64,000 nt of DNA from Anas platyrhynchos (GCF_047663525.1 NC_092587.1:196351501-196415500), one strand, 5' to 3'; numbered from the stretch's first letter, positions 1 to 14,059 are shown. A program made the numbers and translations. The notes: a model not told the origin generated them from the sequence alone.

Positions 1-1882
1 GACTACTAAATGAGGACTGCAGATTCAAGGCCTTACTAAAGCACTGCTGAGCTTAGTAGATTTTCAGCACTGTAATTATTTCCTGAATACTAGAATTTGC
101 TGTATATATTCCAAGCACTCATTTTTCATACTGCATAATTAATCAAATGATAGCATTGTGTTACATTATTTTCACATTTCAATCTTGAATAAGGTCATTC
201 TCAAATTAGCTGGATCAGACAGTTTCACAGTAGCGATATATTTAGTCAACAATGGTTGTATAACCCATTTATTATTCTTGTAGTAGCGCGTGTTGGCAGC
301 TATGCTGAAGTCCAAGGCCTAGCAGCTTTTCTGATGACAAAGACTCTTCCATGTAGAAGAGACATCAACATTTATGTGTCCTATATCCTTCAGTGTAACA
401 GAGAAGATAGGCAAATTCAAAATATATATCCTAAAATTCTGCTTAATTGCAGCTTAAGTATTATGAAAGTACTTAAAATCTATTAGATCTTAATTTTTTT
501 GATTGAGAAGTTCTCTAAGTATGTAAACTATCTACAGCATAAATTTACATAAATCTAAATCATGAGTCTCTAAGTCTTCACAATGCTTAACAGCTAGGTA
601 ACTAGTTCACGCTTAGTTTCCACTAGTTTCCTCTGTTTACTTTCCCTACAAGACATAGTGTAGTAAATGCTTGAAGCACACAGTACTTTATCATGCTTTC
701 TGCAAAGGATAGCAGATATTTTTTTTTTCCTGATCCTTCTATGCTACATGAGACTAGTGGTTAGACTGTTCTCCTAATATGGGGGAGACTCAGTTTAGTA
801 ATCTTCCAAAATCTCTCCAAACAGAATCTGAACCAGAGTCTTCCCAAGTTATTTTTCTACATACTATACTATATATTAATTTTCATCAGGCACTGTAATT
901 CCTCCTTTTGAAGTTTCACTTTACATAGGATCCTAGAAAATCTATTAGATAAGCAAGGAAGAAGAAAGGAAAATGAGTACAGCTAGAGATTAGATTGCTC
1001 CGTTATCAGAGGTGAGACTGGATCCAAGTTTCTGAGCCAGCGAATGTACCCATCAGTATTTAAGAAGCCACCGTATAGAGGCACAGTCTATACATGCCAT
1101 TTCTCTGTGCTAGCTAATTCTCCTATTGGCCCAGTAAATATTTGGTTATTCCACAGGTCACAAAGTAACCGCAAACAATGACAAGTCAAGGCTGGGAATT
1201 CTGATCAGAGATCAGCATCTTCCGGTATCCATGAATAAGTCAGCTAAAATCCCTTCTGTGTCTGGATGGATAGGAAATGTAACTGAATCCTATCCTCAGC
1301 GTCACACATTATCTAGTCCCCCACTCAGTATATTGGATTCTGCGGACTGTATTTTTCAGTGCCTTATCCTTCCTAATGTGTGACCTAGGAGAATCAGACA
1401 CTGAGACCTAGGCTGTGGATTGCCTCAGGCACATAGGTGCTGACAAGATATGTGTATAACAAGCAATTTTTCAACCCTAAATCCATTTTCTATCTAGCCC
1501 TACACAATCAAAGATGTCCTGAAGTCCATAAACCTAAATTAATGGTAGGTATCATGTGACAATATCCTGCATATGTAAAATCTCTGATGCCTCAATGGAT
1601 ACTATTCAGTTTAAATATATTAATCAGGAAGGAAGTAAAATTTATCTGTAGATACATTTATGAAGCAAATTCTATCTATTACCTCTTAAAGCTACTAAAA
1701 ACATTACTAAAACTTGAGTGAGGGAACAAAACCTGGATATCAAACTACGCACCTTCTCTTGCCAGTTGAAGACAATTTTATAATTTTTGTAGAATAAGCA
1801 GAAATTTAAAGTTTTGACTTAAATCCACAAATTATTTCTAAATGGATATTAAAAGTAGAATATAATGACAAAGTATTCTTAC

Positions 1883-2017
1883 CTCCAATTTCTTGCTTAA
1901 GTTACTCAATTCAATTGGTGTCTCTAGGCTTTCCTCACATTTTCCTCTACTTTGAAGATCTTTTTGTTTTAACTGGTGTAACCATAGCTTTTCATAACTA
2001 TGTGTCAGCTTTGAAAA
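1883..2017 (-). CDS. DEUP1: DEUP1 exon 5, coiled coil
   Basis: A 135-nt, phase-0 exon of 45 codons, the last DEUP1 exon I can find in the window. Seen: acceptor (tttcatttttag) ending at 2018 and donor (gtaaga) from 1882. Landmarks are FSKLTHSYEKLWLHQLKQ near the start and PIELSNLSKKLE at the end. Both ends match mammalian DEUP1 (FSKLT..EKL.LHQ.KQ and ELSNL.QKLE), while the middle is diverged, as in the human-mouse comparison. The next expected piece, starting around EFRAKS in the human protein, is not visible between 1 and 1882, so the remaining three quarters of the gene lie off the left edge. With exons 2-4 this gives 149 unbroken codons. Confidence 0.93.
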
Positions 2018-2282
2018 CTAAAAATGAAAGCAGAAATGAACATGCAGAATCTGTAAAGGCTAACCACATGGGCAAGGTTTTCTTTATACTAGAATTGCCA
2101 ACTGCAGCTTCAACAATCTAAATATTTAATCAATACAACAAAGAATCAATTAATAAAATTAATTTCTTAGCTGAACAAGACTAAGATCTCACATAAATGT
2201 TAACTAACTGTTCAGATAGGTTCATCTGGCAGCTATTTCTGCTGAAGTTTTTTATCCATCTATTATCCATCGTGTCATTTCC

Positions 2283-2389
2283 TCTGCTGTTTATATGAAA
2301 TGTTTTACACTTGTTTACTGCCATCTTGTGTATAAACATCTCTGCTGTTTATATGAAATGTTTTACACTTGTTTACTGCCATCTTGTGT
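2283..2389. repeat. 58-bp tandem duplication, 1.8 copies
   Basis: A 49-bp segment starting tctgctgtttatatgaaatg at 2283 recurs without any mismatch at 2341. The period is 58 bp. It lies in DEUP1 intron 4, about 270 bp upstream of exon 5. The perfect identity suggests a recent duplication, or an assembly artefact. Confidence 0.9.
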
Positions 2390-2763
2390 TGACATTTTTA
2401 AAGGGTGCTTCACTAACCAGAACGAAGGATTATCATTAACATATTTTAAACTCGCATGTTTCTCTTCTGTTGCGAAAACTGTTGAAATGCTATGGATAGG
2501 ATGACTGCTTTCTTCTGGAATCAGGAAATACCAAAGAGTATCTATGAGAATTGGACCCTAAATAGTGTTCTGCCTATTGATCTTACCATGATAGCGTGGC
2601 TTTGGACTCAGAGGAAAAAGAAGTGAAGGTACCAGCAGAAGTACCAGCCTCTTCAGAAGAATGGCCACTCCGAACAGTTTGCTGCACTACACAAGCAAAG
2701 GGGCTATGGATGTTTATACATGTAGGTTTGATATAATAGAGATTGCCATTGTCTGGTAGAGGT

Positions 2764-2872
2764 CATAGAATCACAGAATGGTTTGGGTTGGAAGGGACCT
2801 TAAAGACCATCTAATTCCAACCCCCCTGCCATGGGCAGGGACACCTCCCACCACATCAGGTTGCTCAAAGAT
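2764..2872 (-). mobile_element. CR1 LINE 3' end fragment
   Basis: Read on the plus strand this begins atagaatcacagaatggttt, then gggttggaagggaccttaaa and a stretch ending tcaggttgctcaaag. It is the reverse complement of a CR1 3' terminus, so the element is on the minus strand and severely 5'-truncated. It lies in DEUP1 intron 4. Confidence 0.93.
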
Positions 2873-5800
2873 ATGTACATCTTGTTTTGAAAAAAAAAGA
2901 AAACCAAGGACTTCATCAAAGGAAACACTAAATATATGATCTTGAGGAAAGCTAAGTGAAAGAACTTTGCAAAGAATGTTGACTAGAAAAGAAGCTTACA
3001 ACTATGAATACTGCTCATGTCTCTTGTTTTTTGGCTCTTTTAAATTCAGGTATACATGATAGTTTACATTCTTTGTAATAATTACAGCTTCACTTTAAAA
3101 ATTTTGACTCTAACATGATTTTCAAATAAAATCCATAAAAACTCCATGTTTTTGTTCAGCTCTAAGGCAAACTGCTGTCTGGAAAAGAAATAATTCCCAA
3201 AGGGGAAAAATAACAAAACTGAAATGGAATCCTATTGAACCAATGAATGAGTAATTGAGGTCTGCACAGAAGGTCCAGAAAAACAGATATGGGAGTTAAG
3301 AAATCATGTGGAAACCTCCTAGAGATATTTGAGATAATTTGAGGAACCTGTAAGAGGGAATAGAGAAAGGAATTGAAAAGATGACCAGCAGGTAGACAGT
3401 CATAAACTAGGAAGTGTCATGAAATGGTGAGATCCAGGAATAGATCTGACCAACTTGGAATTTCTGAATAGAAATCTTATAACATGGACTTACAGAGCTG
3501 AAAGCTCACCTTTTAATTAAAGTAAAAGTCTTGTAGAGATGCTGCCTATATTTGAAATGGACCTTGCCAGAGAACACAGGTGAGATGGAATAAAGGGTGA
3601 GATTTAAAATGTGTCAGATTATCCAAGCTCATATAACATGGAACTCACTGCCTTTGGAAGAAAGATATCTGTTTTCAACTAACAGGAGTTTTGCTCTTGA
3701 ATATACGATGGCATATGGAAACTGCCTGGGAAGAGCAAACCCAGATGAAGACCAGTACTAGACTGGTCATGCTAAAAAGGCTAGGAAATGTAGGACTTCA
3801 ACACTCCAGCAGATCAATCTAAAATGGAACACACAAAATGAGAAAAAATGAGTTTTCATATTTGATTAATTTAATGAAATGCGGATATTTAATAAAGATT
3901 ATAGTCTGGATGTTATCCTGACTAGAAACTAGACTAAAAGCCAAGAATCCTCCCATCTGGGGGCAGAGAAGGAATGAGTTTTAGTGACTTCTAGGGTGAG
4001 ATTCATCTAAGTTCAGATTTCTGAAAGTTAGACATCCAAGCCTGAGCTACTCTGAATTAGAAAGAACTATCTCCAAATGCTTAGGCATTTCAGCTATTTT
4101 AAATTCTCACCAGACAATGGAATGCATTATATTCTAGGGGTGTCCAATTCCTTCCATCGATTCTGAGGTAGCTCAGACTTAGGCATTTAACTTTTAAATG
4201 CACTTAGTTGTTGAAGTGCTTAGAGCAAGAATGGATTCTTTTTCTTTTGCTGAAGGTTTTCTCTCATTTTCAAAGTGCGAATGACTACTAAGTATCTCTA
4301 TAGAAAAAGAAAAAGAGAGAGAAGAAAGTAATAGAGATAAACCCGTAAAATTTTTGCTTTTTACATTATGACAAAATGCTGTACATATATATGTGGATGA
4401 GTGCAACAGTGTGGCCTAAGAGTTTCAGGTTACATAGCAGGAATTATTTCCCTAATAGGAAAAAAAAAAACAGTAAAAAAAAAAAAAGGTTTTACTGCAT
4501 TCGGCAAGCACATAATGAATTCTGTGGGAATGTTACTCATTAAACAGCTGCTTTTATTAGTATCAAGGGTAAAAAGCACTGAGGTCCACAGACGCAGTGT
4601 TATCATGGAGAAATTTGTTCTAAATGGCCTTAACTTTCTTAGAGCTAGAAAAAGCAATCCTTACTGTTTCTATTAAAATTAGGATGGAAGAAAAACTGGG
4701 AGGGATTATAAGAAAACATCTCCACAGAAAACACAATGCTACTGGGTAAACAGTAACACGCCATATGTGCAACATTAAATTGTAGCTCTTAATATACACC
4801 GGAGAAGGTGTAATTTTCAAGTGAAGGTAAGAACCAAAAGAAAGGAGACAAAGGACACAGGGTAAAGATTAATATTTTCAGTGGAGCTCAATATTTTAGA
4901 TATGACTTTGTGCAGCCTAAAATTGGGGACATTAAAGTCATTCTATAGCGGAGACTGTGCAGCACTGTCATTTAAGAAAGAAGCTTAACAAGGAGATTTG
5001 GTGAAAGCTAGAACAGCAGAGTGGGACAGTCCTACTGCCTAGCATAAGCATTTGGAATTGTTTTGACAGATAAACTTTCTGTTTGTCTCACAGAGAATCT
5101 AGGAAGGTTTCCTAACTTAGGCACTTGCAGTTCTTCAGTCACTGTGTACAGGATGGATACCTCATGAAGAATTAAGGTTGGTGAAAGAGGAGGAATAGGC
5201 ACTGGAAAATGAAATGCAAATGGCATCCGTGCTAGAACCTTTGATAAAATAGGTTGCCTGAAAGACAAGGAAGTGGTGGATGACACCGGTTGGGAAAGTG
5301 ATGTATATTAAGAGCCAGAAATCAAAACTTCTTGCATAAAGATGAAAGGAGTAGCAATCTGGGCACTCACAGAAAGGTTAGATGGTCAAAATAGGAACTG
5401 AAAAGAAGAATCTCAGCAAGAAGCGCAACCAGTTACACAGAGAAACTTGAAGGTAAAGTGTCAGATTCTTTAAAACAAACAATCAATCAAACAAACAAAA
5501 ACAAACAAACACAAAGAGAAAACAAATTGTATTTGCTCCTGAGAAGGATGCGTAAGGTGAGTAACAACTTCAAAATCAAAAGCTTTATGAAAAATGACCC
5601 AGAGTTTAAATTCCATAAAGAATAGCGAAGATCTTAGCAAAAACATGTAACTTAAAAGCAGCCATTTTTAGCATGAGACAAAAAAAATCTAAGAAGTGAA
5701 ATACATTGCAGGAAATGTGACAAAGGATGAAGAAAGAGCAATCTGCTACAGTTTTGGGGACCGTTCTGTACTGCTAAAGGCACATCACACCATTTTTCGT

Positions 5801-6853
5801 TGTCTAATGCTTAACTTCTCAACAACCATGTTAGACGTTGTTTCTTTCTCTGTAATATGTGCAAACTATAAAACAGCTTTTGTTTCTAGCCACTTTCTTA
5901 AATGATTAAAAGTGTTAATTACATATTAACCAAAACAATCTCTGCTTACTCTCAGAACTGTTTGCCAAATCAGTTTCAACATATAAAAGAAAAAATAAAT
6001 GAGAGAAAACACAATCTTTAAAGTAAATTATACATTTATTGGTTTGATGGACTGTGGGCAAGAAGTGTTACCACCTCTAAATGAAAATAATGATTTCCAA
6101 TTTAAACAATCTAAGACAATTCTGTGGTAAGTGTGATTGCTGGAAAATTTTAATTACTAAATGTTTGGTAGGAGAATTCAGTGAAGGAAACAGTAGAACA
6201 ACAGGAAAAAAATTAGAATTTTGTATGTTAACTTGTTAAATCTGATAATTAGAATAGGCTCAAGCTTCTAAGAATTTAGATTTGTACCTGAAGTGGAAAA
6301 TAATGAAGAACAAAAGCACAGGCACAGAGCAAACAGCCAATAAATAAAGGCAAAACAAATCCACAGTAACAATATTCCAGGTTGCTGTAGTTTTGATACT
6401 ATGTTCACTTATGGAAAATGATCAAGCCTCTAATAATCCCTGTAAACCAGGCAAACTAAACCCAGAAAAAAATCTATAGCAAAGATGTGACGAGAACAGT
6501 TTAAGTCTTCAAATCCCTAATGTGCATCCCAGTCTTATTAGCATGAATCTAATTATCTGTTCTATTAATTCACCAAGGTTTTAAGTTATTATTCCATGAT
6601 CAGAAAACCTAATACTTGTCTTCATAACAGAAGTCATAATCACATCAAGATCCATCCAAAGAGTTTGGACATGTCAGTACAGTAATGACAATGAAGTCAG
6701 GTAAGAAGTTGTAGTCATCATCATTAGCATGACACAATTCGTATTTCCCAAATCCATAAAGGTTTTATAAAATCCATAAAATCTATACCATTAGGCATGT
6801 ATAAGTTTTTTTCTAATGCAATCAGAAAATAATGAAACTGTCATTTTCCTTAC

Positions 6854-6949
6854 TTGAGATTTCAGTGCTTGAAGCTGCGTTTCATAACTCTGAGCCATTT
6901 CATACTTATTTTTCTGTAAGTTTTCCAGTTTCTGCTGAAGTAGTCCCAC
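6854..6949 (-). CDS. DEUP1: DEUP1 exon 4, coiled coil
   Basis: A 96-nt, phase-0 exon of exactly 32 codons. Seen: acceptor (aactgtag) ending at 6950 and donor (gtaagg) from 6853. It encodes VGLLQQKLENLQKNKYEMAQ followed by SYETQLQALKSQ. The corresponding mammalian DEUP1 segment has the same length and the same pattern of VGLL.QKL, a Met-containing middle and YE.QLQ.LK.Q, so orthology is firm. It continues the N-terminal coiled-coil rod without a break. It is too short to stand out as a long reading frame and was found by searching for the continuation of exon 3. Introns on either side are 1,340 bp (upstream) and 4,836 bp (downstream). Confidence 0.93.
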
Positions 6950-8289
6950 CTACAGTTAGAATAAGCATTCACTTTTACCTTTTCGGAAGTGTTCCATCTA
7001 CATTATTTTTGAAAGTCATTTGAAATTTTGAAAGACTGTTGCATAAAAGGTAAATATTAAAAATACGTATTCATTCAGTAACTTAATAATAAATCTGGAC
7101 ACCACAAACCCAGATGGCAGCAACATCAAGATAGGGATTTTATAGTAAAAAAACCTCATTGTATGCTTATATTATGATTTAATGATAATATAGTATGTCT
7201 GTCAAGACCTTTTAATGAAAGCATTTCTGAACCAACCACATAAATGAACTCCTGTGCACCAGTGTGAAAATTTTGTTTGAATGGTTTATATAATCATATA
7301 AATTACTTTCAATTACTTATGTTCAAATTATCATGAGACATTTTAGACCTATTTCATTTCCCTAAGTACAGTGCTATTTGACATATCTTGAATTATCTGA
7401 GATTTTCACAAAGATCTGAGAAATATGACAAAGAGCACACATGACACCTAAGTTTTTCTGGAGAGGCAGCTGGAAGCCAGTTGGAATATGCTAAAATATT
7501 TCAGATAACATCTGTTCATGGGCAAATAAATAGATGTTTTGGGTATTGGCTAGCTGAGTTATTCTCTTGGCTCCTCTGACTGCAATGACAAAGGGTAAGT
7601 TCTGGTAATTGCTCATTAGGGAGTGAGATAGCATTTTCAAGACTCCCACTGGCAGTTTAGACAACTAGCTCACAAGAGGAGACCTATGTGTAAACACTTA
7701 ACTTCAGATGTCTTGAACTAGAGCTGAATGTCATGCTAGGATTCACGAATACTTCTGAATGAATATTCAGCAGACTTGACTGGGAAGTACAGATGATGTC
7801 AGGTACTCTGGGGTTTTCAGTTTGATAAGCAATTCTAAGTGGTGATAATTCATATCTCCACTATTAATAATAAAATTACCATTTAGCCAGTACAGAATGT
7901 AAAATGATAAAAATGGAGTATAAACATGAATTACAAATACATAATTTTGTCAAACTTTTGAACTGTACATCTCCTTTTAAAATACCTGACGAAACTAGAC
8001 GCATTGGCATTTAGGAAAAAAAAAAAAAAAAATCTTTTTTCAACTAAACTATTTGATTTAGACTTTAGGGAAATAGAAGAATCACGGGACTTTCAATGAC
8101 ATTTTTACAAATACTTTTCAGAACAGAAGCACACTTTAAAACAAAACAGTAAGAGTAATTAGTGACCTTTAAAGGGTGTTTGGTATTTTTACATGATAGA
8201 ACAAACAAGCCTACTTATAGAGCATTTTGAGCGTACTATTAACTACCTCTCAGAATAAATACTTTATAGAATGTGACATTTTAAAATAC

Positions 8290-8461
8290 CTCTTGACCTT
8301 TTTGATCCAGTTTGCTTTGGGCTCTTGCTAGTTCTTGATCCTGGATATCCATCTTTGCTTCCAAAGCTTTCATCTTCCTTTCCCATTCCACTTTTTTGCT
8401 GTTTACTGTGATGTCAATTTGATGCAGTAACTCCTGAAGTTGAGTGTCACACGGAGAGGCT
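8290..8461 (-). CDS. DEUP1: DEUP1 exon 3, N-terminal coiled coil
   Basis: DEUP1 builds deuterosomes, the platforms on which multiciliated cells make many centrioles; it is a paralogue of the centrosomal protein CEP63 and recruits CEP152. Seen: a 172-nt exon with acceptor ...ttactag (ending at 8462) and donor gtattt (from 8289) encodes 57 residues plus one leading base. Landmarks are SPCDTQLQELLHQIDITV, KKVEWERKMKALEAKMDIQ and QELARAQSKLDQKGQE. These match the DEUP1 N-terminus closely, especially the WERKM.ALE and LDQKGQEV stretches, and better than CEP63. The residues are highly charged with heptad-like spacing, as expected of coiled coil. The exon ends in phase 0 and the next exon begins with VGLL, which continues the match. 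This is the exon that identifies the gene. Confidence 0.94.
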
Positions 8462-11400
8462 CTAGTAATAATAAAAAATGGATTTATTTTTTCAAACACA
8501 GAGTAAGGCGGAAAGTAAATATCTATTTATATTGGTAAGACTTGATTTTACTTCTGATGAAGATCATCATTTTTCAACATCAGATAGAAAGAAATAAAAA
8601 AGCTAAATGATGCCTTCAAAAATTAAATCTTAAATTTGTCCAAAGTCCAAATGGGAATATTTAGTACATTGTGGATCTTTTGCCTAGCTTAAAGGCTGTT
8701 TGATATCCTCTCAGTCTGTCAGGTAGGAACTGTCAAATGAGCATAAGTTAAGTAGAAAGTTTCCAAGCTTAAACCTAAAAGGACAATAGTAGGACAATCT
8801 GAATATTAAACTGCACGTGGGCACAGGACTTTCCACTAAGGATAGAGGCAGTTTGCTGGAAGAAGTTATTAAACAGTTGGCTTGAAAGCTAGCCACTGTT
8901 CTTGATTGCTAGCTCTACTTTTACCCTCTGTTTTCCCAATCTCTTTGTAGAAAATGGAATAAGACAACTTCTATAATACTAGTAAGGTTTAATTCTATTA
9001 GCAACCACAGAAGTGAGCACATTTTGAAATTGAACTTATCTTTGGGAGACCATGTGCTGGATTTAACATAAATGTTAGAATTTTTCCAAACTTCTGAGGT
9101 TGAATTTGTAATACATCCCTTACATGATAACTTCATCACCAGTGATGGAGTATTTTTTGTGTCACTCCTTTAGAAATATGATGTGTCATAAGCATCAAAA
9201 TATATAGTTAATATATATATATTAGAATGTAAACAGAATATATAGGTGTATCAGAAACATAAAGCAGTCAAAGTTGCCCTCTTATACTTACTATTATGGA
9301 GGAACAGCATATTAATTTAACAAAATTAAACACTGGACAGTGTCAAACTGTTGAAATCAGATGGCATACACCATTTAGCAGGTACATAAAAAGCATCTGA
9401 ATAATATGAAGCTTTCTTTATTCCATGTAAATTCAAACTTTGTATTTGATGATGAATGTAAGAAAAAACTGAAGTAAGATATACATTATAGAATATTTGG
9501 TTCTGGATACATTTTATGCAAGAGATTGAACAATTATTTCTGCACTCTAAACTTTTTATTTGTAGAAATGACTGTTTTGCGTCTAAATTACACTGTTCTT
9601 CTCTGTATATGAGATTTTTTTCTGTAAGTATTTTGGAGAATTTATTGCCCAATAAACTCAATTGTTTTCTGAACTGGGAGTTTCACTCAATCTGTGAAAT
9701 TATATCTGGCATTGCAGAATTGCAACGATTTTGTTAAAAGTCAGAATCTTTATAGAACTCATGGTTCTATAAAATTTGCAGTGAAATACTCCAGTTAGGA
9801 AAAAGAAAATCACAAGATAATTCATTTGTTTATTGAAATGTTCCTAGCTATTTTATTTTTCTGACTCACAGCTTCTTATCCATTTAACCTAGGATTCTAG
9901 GGTTTGGGAAAAAGAGAAATGAGACCATGTACACTCCTGCCTAATTCCTCCATATAATAAAGCAGGGGAATTTTATTCCATTAAAACTCAGGGCTGGTTT
10001 TGGACAGCTATAAAGAAAACTTAGCTGTTGAACAAATTCCTTAACTATGTCAGAGTGCCTATAAAGTTTCTATAAAACTTAATTTTCATCAAGTTATATA
10101 GGAAAAAAAACAATCAGATTATCCTCTATCACTATGACTAATCACACATCACCAAAAATCAGTATTTGTAAGTCACTGAAAACTTCATTTTGACCTCAGT
10201 TTACTTAAACTGAGATACCAGATCAGAAATAGTTAAGGCAGTATTTTGATAAAAGCCTTTGGCAGACTTACCACTGTAACACTCACTTCTTGTCATTTCT
10301 TGAAAGGAAGCTATATTTATCAACCTTGTATTTCTTTGAAAATCCCACAACTTCTAAGCATTTTTACTGTGTTCAGAGCCCATAGGATGTGAGATGGAGA
10401 TACTTTTATACTAAGTACCAAGTGGCATTATACTAAGTGGCATTTATCTCACAAGAGTGAAGGAAAATCTTTCGTTGATTGTTTTTAACCAGTGGAATAC
10501 TGTATTGAATCTTTACACTTTTCAGGAACAACATCTCTTTCATTTCACTTTCAGCAAGTAAACATCTGCTTTCCTCGCAATTTTCTTTAGTGGCATCTTT
10601 TATTTGCATATCTCCTTCTCATATTAGTTAATAAACTTTCTTATCTGCTTTTTCTTATAACTTTTTAATACCTTCCTTGTTTCCTGTTCTAGTTTTAATT
10701 GCTTTAAAATATTTTTGCTTGATTTAATAAGAGATTATATTCATAAATTGCCCCAATATGCAGCTCTAGTATTTTCTTTAGAATACCTATCTCTATCTTA
10801 TCTTTATCACATACTGGGAAGTATTGAAATGTGCTACCTTTAGTCACTGCAATCTTATCTTGATCATGAAAAAAAAAATCTCACCTAAACCCCTCATTAT
10901 TATCAGGTATTATCTGAGTATTGTGAAAATTTCTACATTTTCCCTCCACAACAATTTAGAGATTAGTGTATCCAATCCACATCTGTCATATCTACATGAA
11001 ATATGAAACTGCCACACCTACGTGAAAGTAAAAGTAAATTACATTGTGCTGTTTCTTCAGTGTTAACCGTCTCCCTCTTATCTCAATAGAATATGCAATT
11101 AGTAAACAGTGGTACGCCTGTTTTCTCTTCACCTTTTTTTTTTTTAATCTGTCACAGTGCTTATTCATTGCACAATTAAAGTTTAATCTAAATGTAATTT
11201 CCATTTCCTCATACCGTTGCATGATTTTCAAGCCTCTTATTACTTTTTTGGGGGGTTGGCTACAAGCCTACATTGAATTTCCTGTTGATTAAACCAGCAA
11301 CTGTATTATTTCATAAATTTGTTAATCTAAAATGATGTAAAAATGTACTGAAACCTATTACATTTCATGATAATATATTTAGCCTTCTGATAGACATCTC

Positions 11401-13732
11401 TTATTTAAAATAAGCTAAGAATGTTGTGTCATTGTTTTGAGTTTTGCCATGTTATATTTTCCTCTCAAAAGTATCATTTATCTTACTGACCTGTTCTAAA
11501 AAAAAAACAACAACTAAGAGTAACAGTCAGCAGTTATAGTGCTTTAATTTATGCAGTTTTAAAAGTTATATATTCTCTCTACTGCTGATGGTACATACAT
11601 CTGTGTGGCACATGCCTTCATGATCACTTATCAGTTTGCAGTCATTCTAATACCTCTATGGCATGATGGTTTGCTAGAATGACCTTGGCTATTTCTTTTA
11701 TTAATTCTTTAGTATTTCCTAGCTTTTCTTCCTCTCCTTCTGACTGGACCTGTAAATTGACTATTTATGAAATAATTGCCATAAAGATGGTCACACAGAG
11801 ACAAAAGACAGTGCAGCATCTGCATAATGTAGCAGTAAAGTACAACAGGGTTAATGAAAAACCACACAGCAAAGTACCTGTAACTCCTCAATCCTAGGGA
11901 GTATCAAAGAGGATTTCAGTATCCAAAATTAGCACAGGATGCTGCTTTGTGTCATGTACATTACAATCTGGCTTATTTTTTTTGGGGGGGGTCACTGCAA
12001 CCAAGAATGTACCAAGCAACTAGGAATGCTATTTTAGCAGAACTTCATGTATTCAAGCACAAAGCAAGGCAAGCACTCAGAGGTAATACCCCTAATGCCA
12101 GGGAGACTTCAGCTGCTGGGTGTGCTGCCAGCACATCGCTGAAGAACACAGTACATGTACTCACATGTTTTACTCCTGGTGGTTGATACCACCTTCTCAG
12201 GTAAACACCAGCACTTGTTTCAAGTAAACAACCTTGTTCAAAATGGCAAATGCCGTGGATAAAAATGCCCCTGTGGAAAATGTTTCCTTTCTTTTCTGGT
12301 AATCCTCCATATCCCACCTGTTCAGCCAGCTCCCCAGTTTCCTGCCCTCCCAGTGCCCATGCAGACACACTGAAGTTCCCTGTCTGTAGGATATGCTCAA
12401 GTGAAATGCTTGCCCCACACATTCCACGTGTCTTGCATGCTCAAATTCTAACTGCAGTACAGTAAAAAAAAATAATAAAATAGTTCCTTAACATGGAAAA
12501 GTGTTTATTGAACACATTTTCTTGGCGCTTAAGTGATGCATATGCCATGTTTTGATAATTATTACAGAAACTCAAATCTGCAAACCTGTTAAACTTGGAA
12601 AGGTTTTATAAATATACAGAAATCGTAATGCCTTTTAATGTTAAAACCGTTAGCACTGCCATTTTAACATTTAATATCAACCATAGGGTAATAGTTACCA
12701 AAATGCAAGCCAAGCAGTATACTGTATGCACATATCAGAAAAAAAAATGTTTCCCCTGCACCCCAAAATGCCTGAAACTCATCTCAGAATTGCATTAATG
12801 ATGCAGCAAACTTCCCCCCTTCCTCTGGGGGGAACTGGGGAAATATGAAACAGGATTTTAAAAACAGAGGATGAAGCTGTACTGCATCAGGACTACCTTT
12901 CATTTGATGCTGCTGTTTAAGCACTGGTGCCCTTCCAGCCTCAGGTATTGTCAGGTGGAAACACATTGGTGAGCAATGAGCAGTGACTCAGCTATCTGAT
13001 TTTAGCCTTCAGAAGTAGGTACCTTCTTCACTGTGTTTTATATGGATCATCTAAACATTGCTGTGCCAGTGCAAATGCACTCTCCACCCTGGATCATCAG
13101 ACTACCATTCTATGGTATGTCACCATGGCAGACATCTTCCCTTCTTGAGTTGTTTCATCTGTCCTTTTAGATCAACCCTCACAAGGCAAGTTCTGCAGAT
13201 GTTCAAAGACAACTTTCACCAGTTCTTGCATGTTTTCTGAACTTAGAACCACCAGTATATAAAAGGGGGCTCTTGATGGAAAAATCCTTTCTGAAACAGC
13301 TTGTCAGCTCTACTGTTTTCACCTTAACGTCTTTGTCTGCTTCTTCACCTAGATCCTCTAGGCTAAAACAGGAGAGCTGTACCTGAACCTGTAGGTTACT
13401 GCAGCTGTTCTGCTACCAGAAGTGCTCTGTTACATGGCTGTGGCATTACACACCGTTCTGCATAAAGGTGTATGTGGCTGTTACCACACTTACCACCACA
13501 GAAGTACTGAGAGCTGCTGTGACTATTATTTTAATGCTTTTAGTGTTTTGAAAATAGTGCTAACTATATTCCACTCAGAATATGGCCAATCATATCATAT
13601 GAGAACCATGAGAATTATCACTGGATATAAAATGTGGAACTCTGGCATCTTTTGCTTAATATGCCATCATATAAACAAACAAACAAAAAAAACCCACAAG
13701 TGTTCCCATGAAGTGAAGAAGTATGGGAACCT

Positions 13733-13767
13733 ATATGCATTCAGCATTCCCCCATTGCTGAATGCAT
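13733..13767. repeat. Perfect 13-bp inverted repeat (hairpin)
   Basis: The arm tatgcattcagca (13733-13745) is followed after a 9-base spacer by its exact reverse complement tgctgaatgcata (13755-13767). A second hairpin with a 7-bp stem (gttccca ... tgggaac, 13701-13729) lies directly beside it. It is located within DEUP1 intron 2; no terminator role applies in this setting. Confidence 0.85.
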
Positions 13768-14059
13768 ACATCGTATGCATCCTTCCCACATGGAAGCGAT
13801 GGCCTGTATTTAACAAGTGGCATCTATTCTTTTTGTTGCATTGATTTTGACACAGTTCAGAACACTTAAAAGCAACTCATTTTTAAAGTGATGTACACAA
13901 ACTCTTAGCCTTATTTTACTCTTATTTCTATACTAGTGAAGATAGAGATGATTCATATTCTGTGGTCATTAATAACTATTTATTTGCATAAAAAATCTGG
14001 ATGTTTCCAAATGTGGACAAACCAAAACCCAGACAAAAAGTTTTACCAACTCTAGTCCT

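Larger units (their letters stand above)
2018..6853 (-). other. DEUP1 intron 4
   Basis: An AT-rich intron. Apart from the tandem duplication and CR1 fragment listed separately it holds an A-rich tract at 4460-4487 and an (AAAC)n-like simple repeat at 5474-5515. Bases around 3640-3680 vaguely recall the 3' region of old CR1 elements, too weakly to call. I see no further exon. Confidence 0.8.

Noticed and set aside
1915..2121. 68-codon plus-strand frame
   Set aside because: It is the antisense of DEUP1 exon 5.
3540..3800. Possible old CR1 3' region (word ggaactcactgcc)
   Set aside because: Only one short word matches; too little to call.
6832..7023. 63-codon plus-strand frame
   Set aside because: It is the antisense of DEUP1 exon 4.
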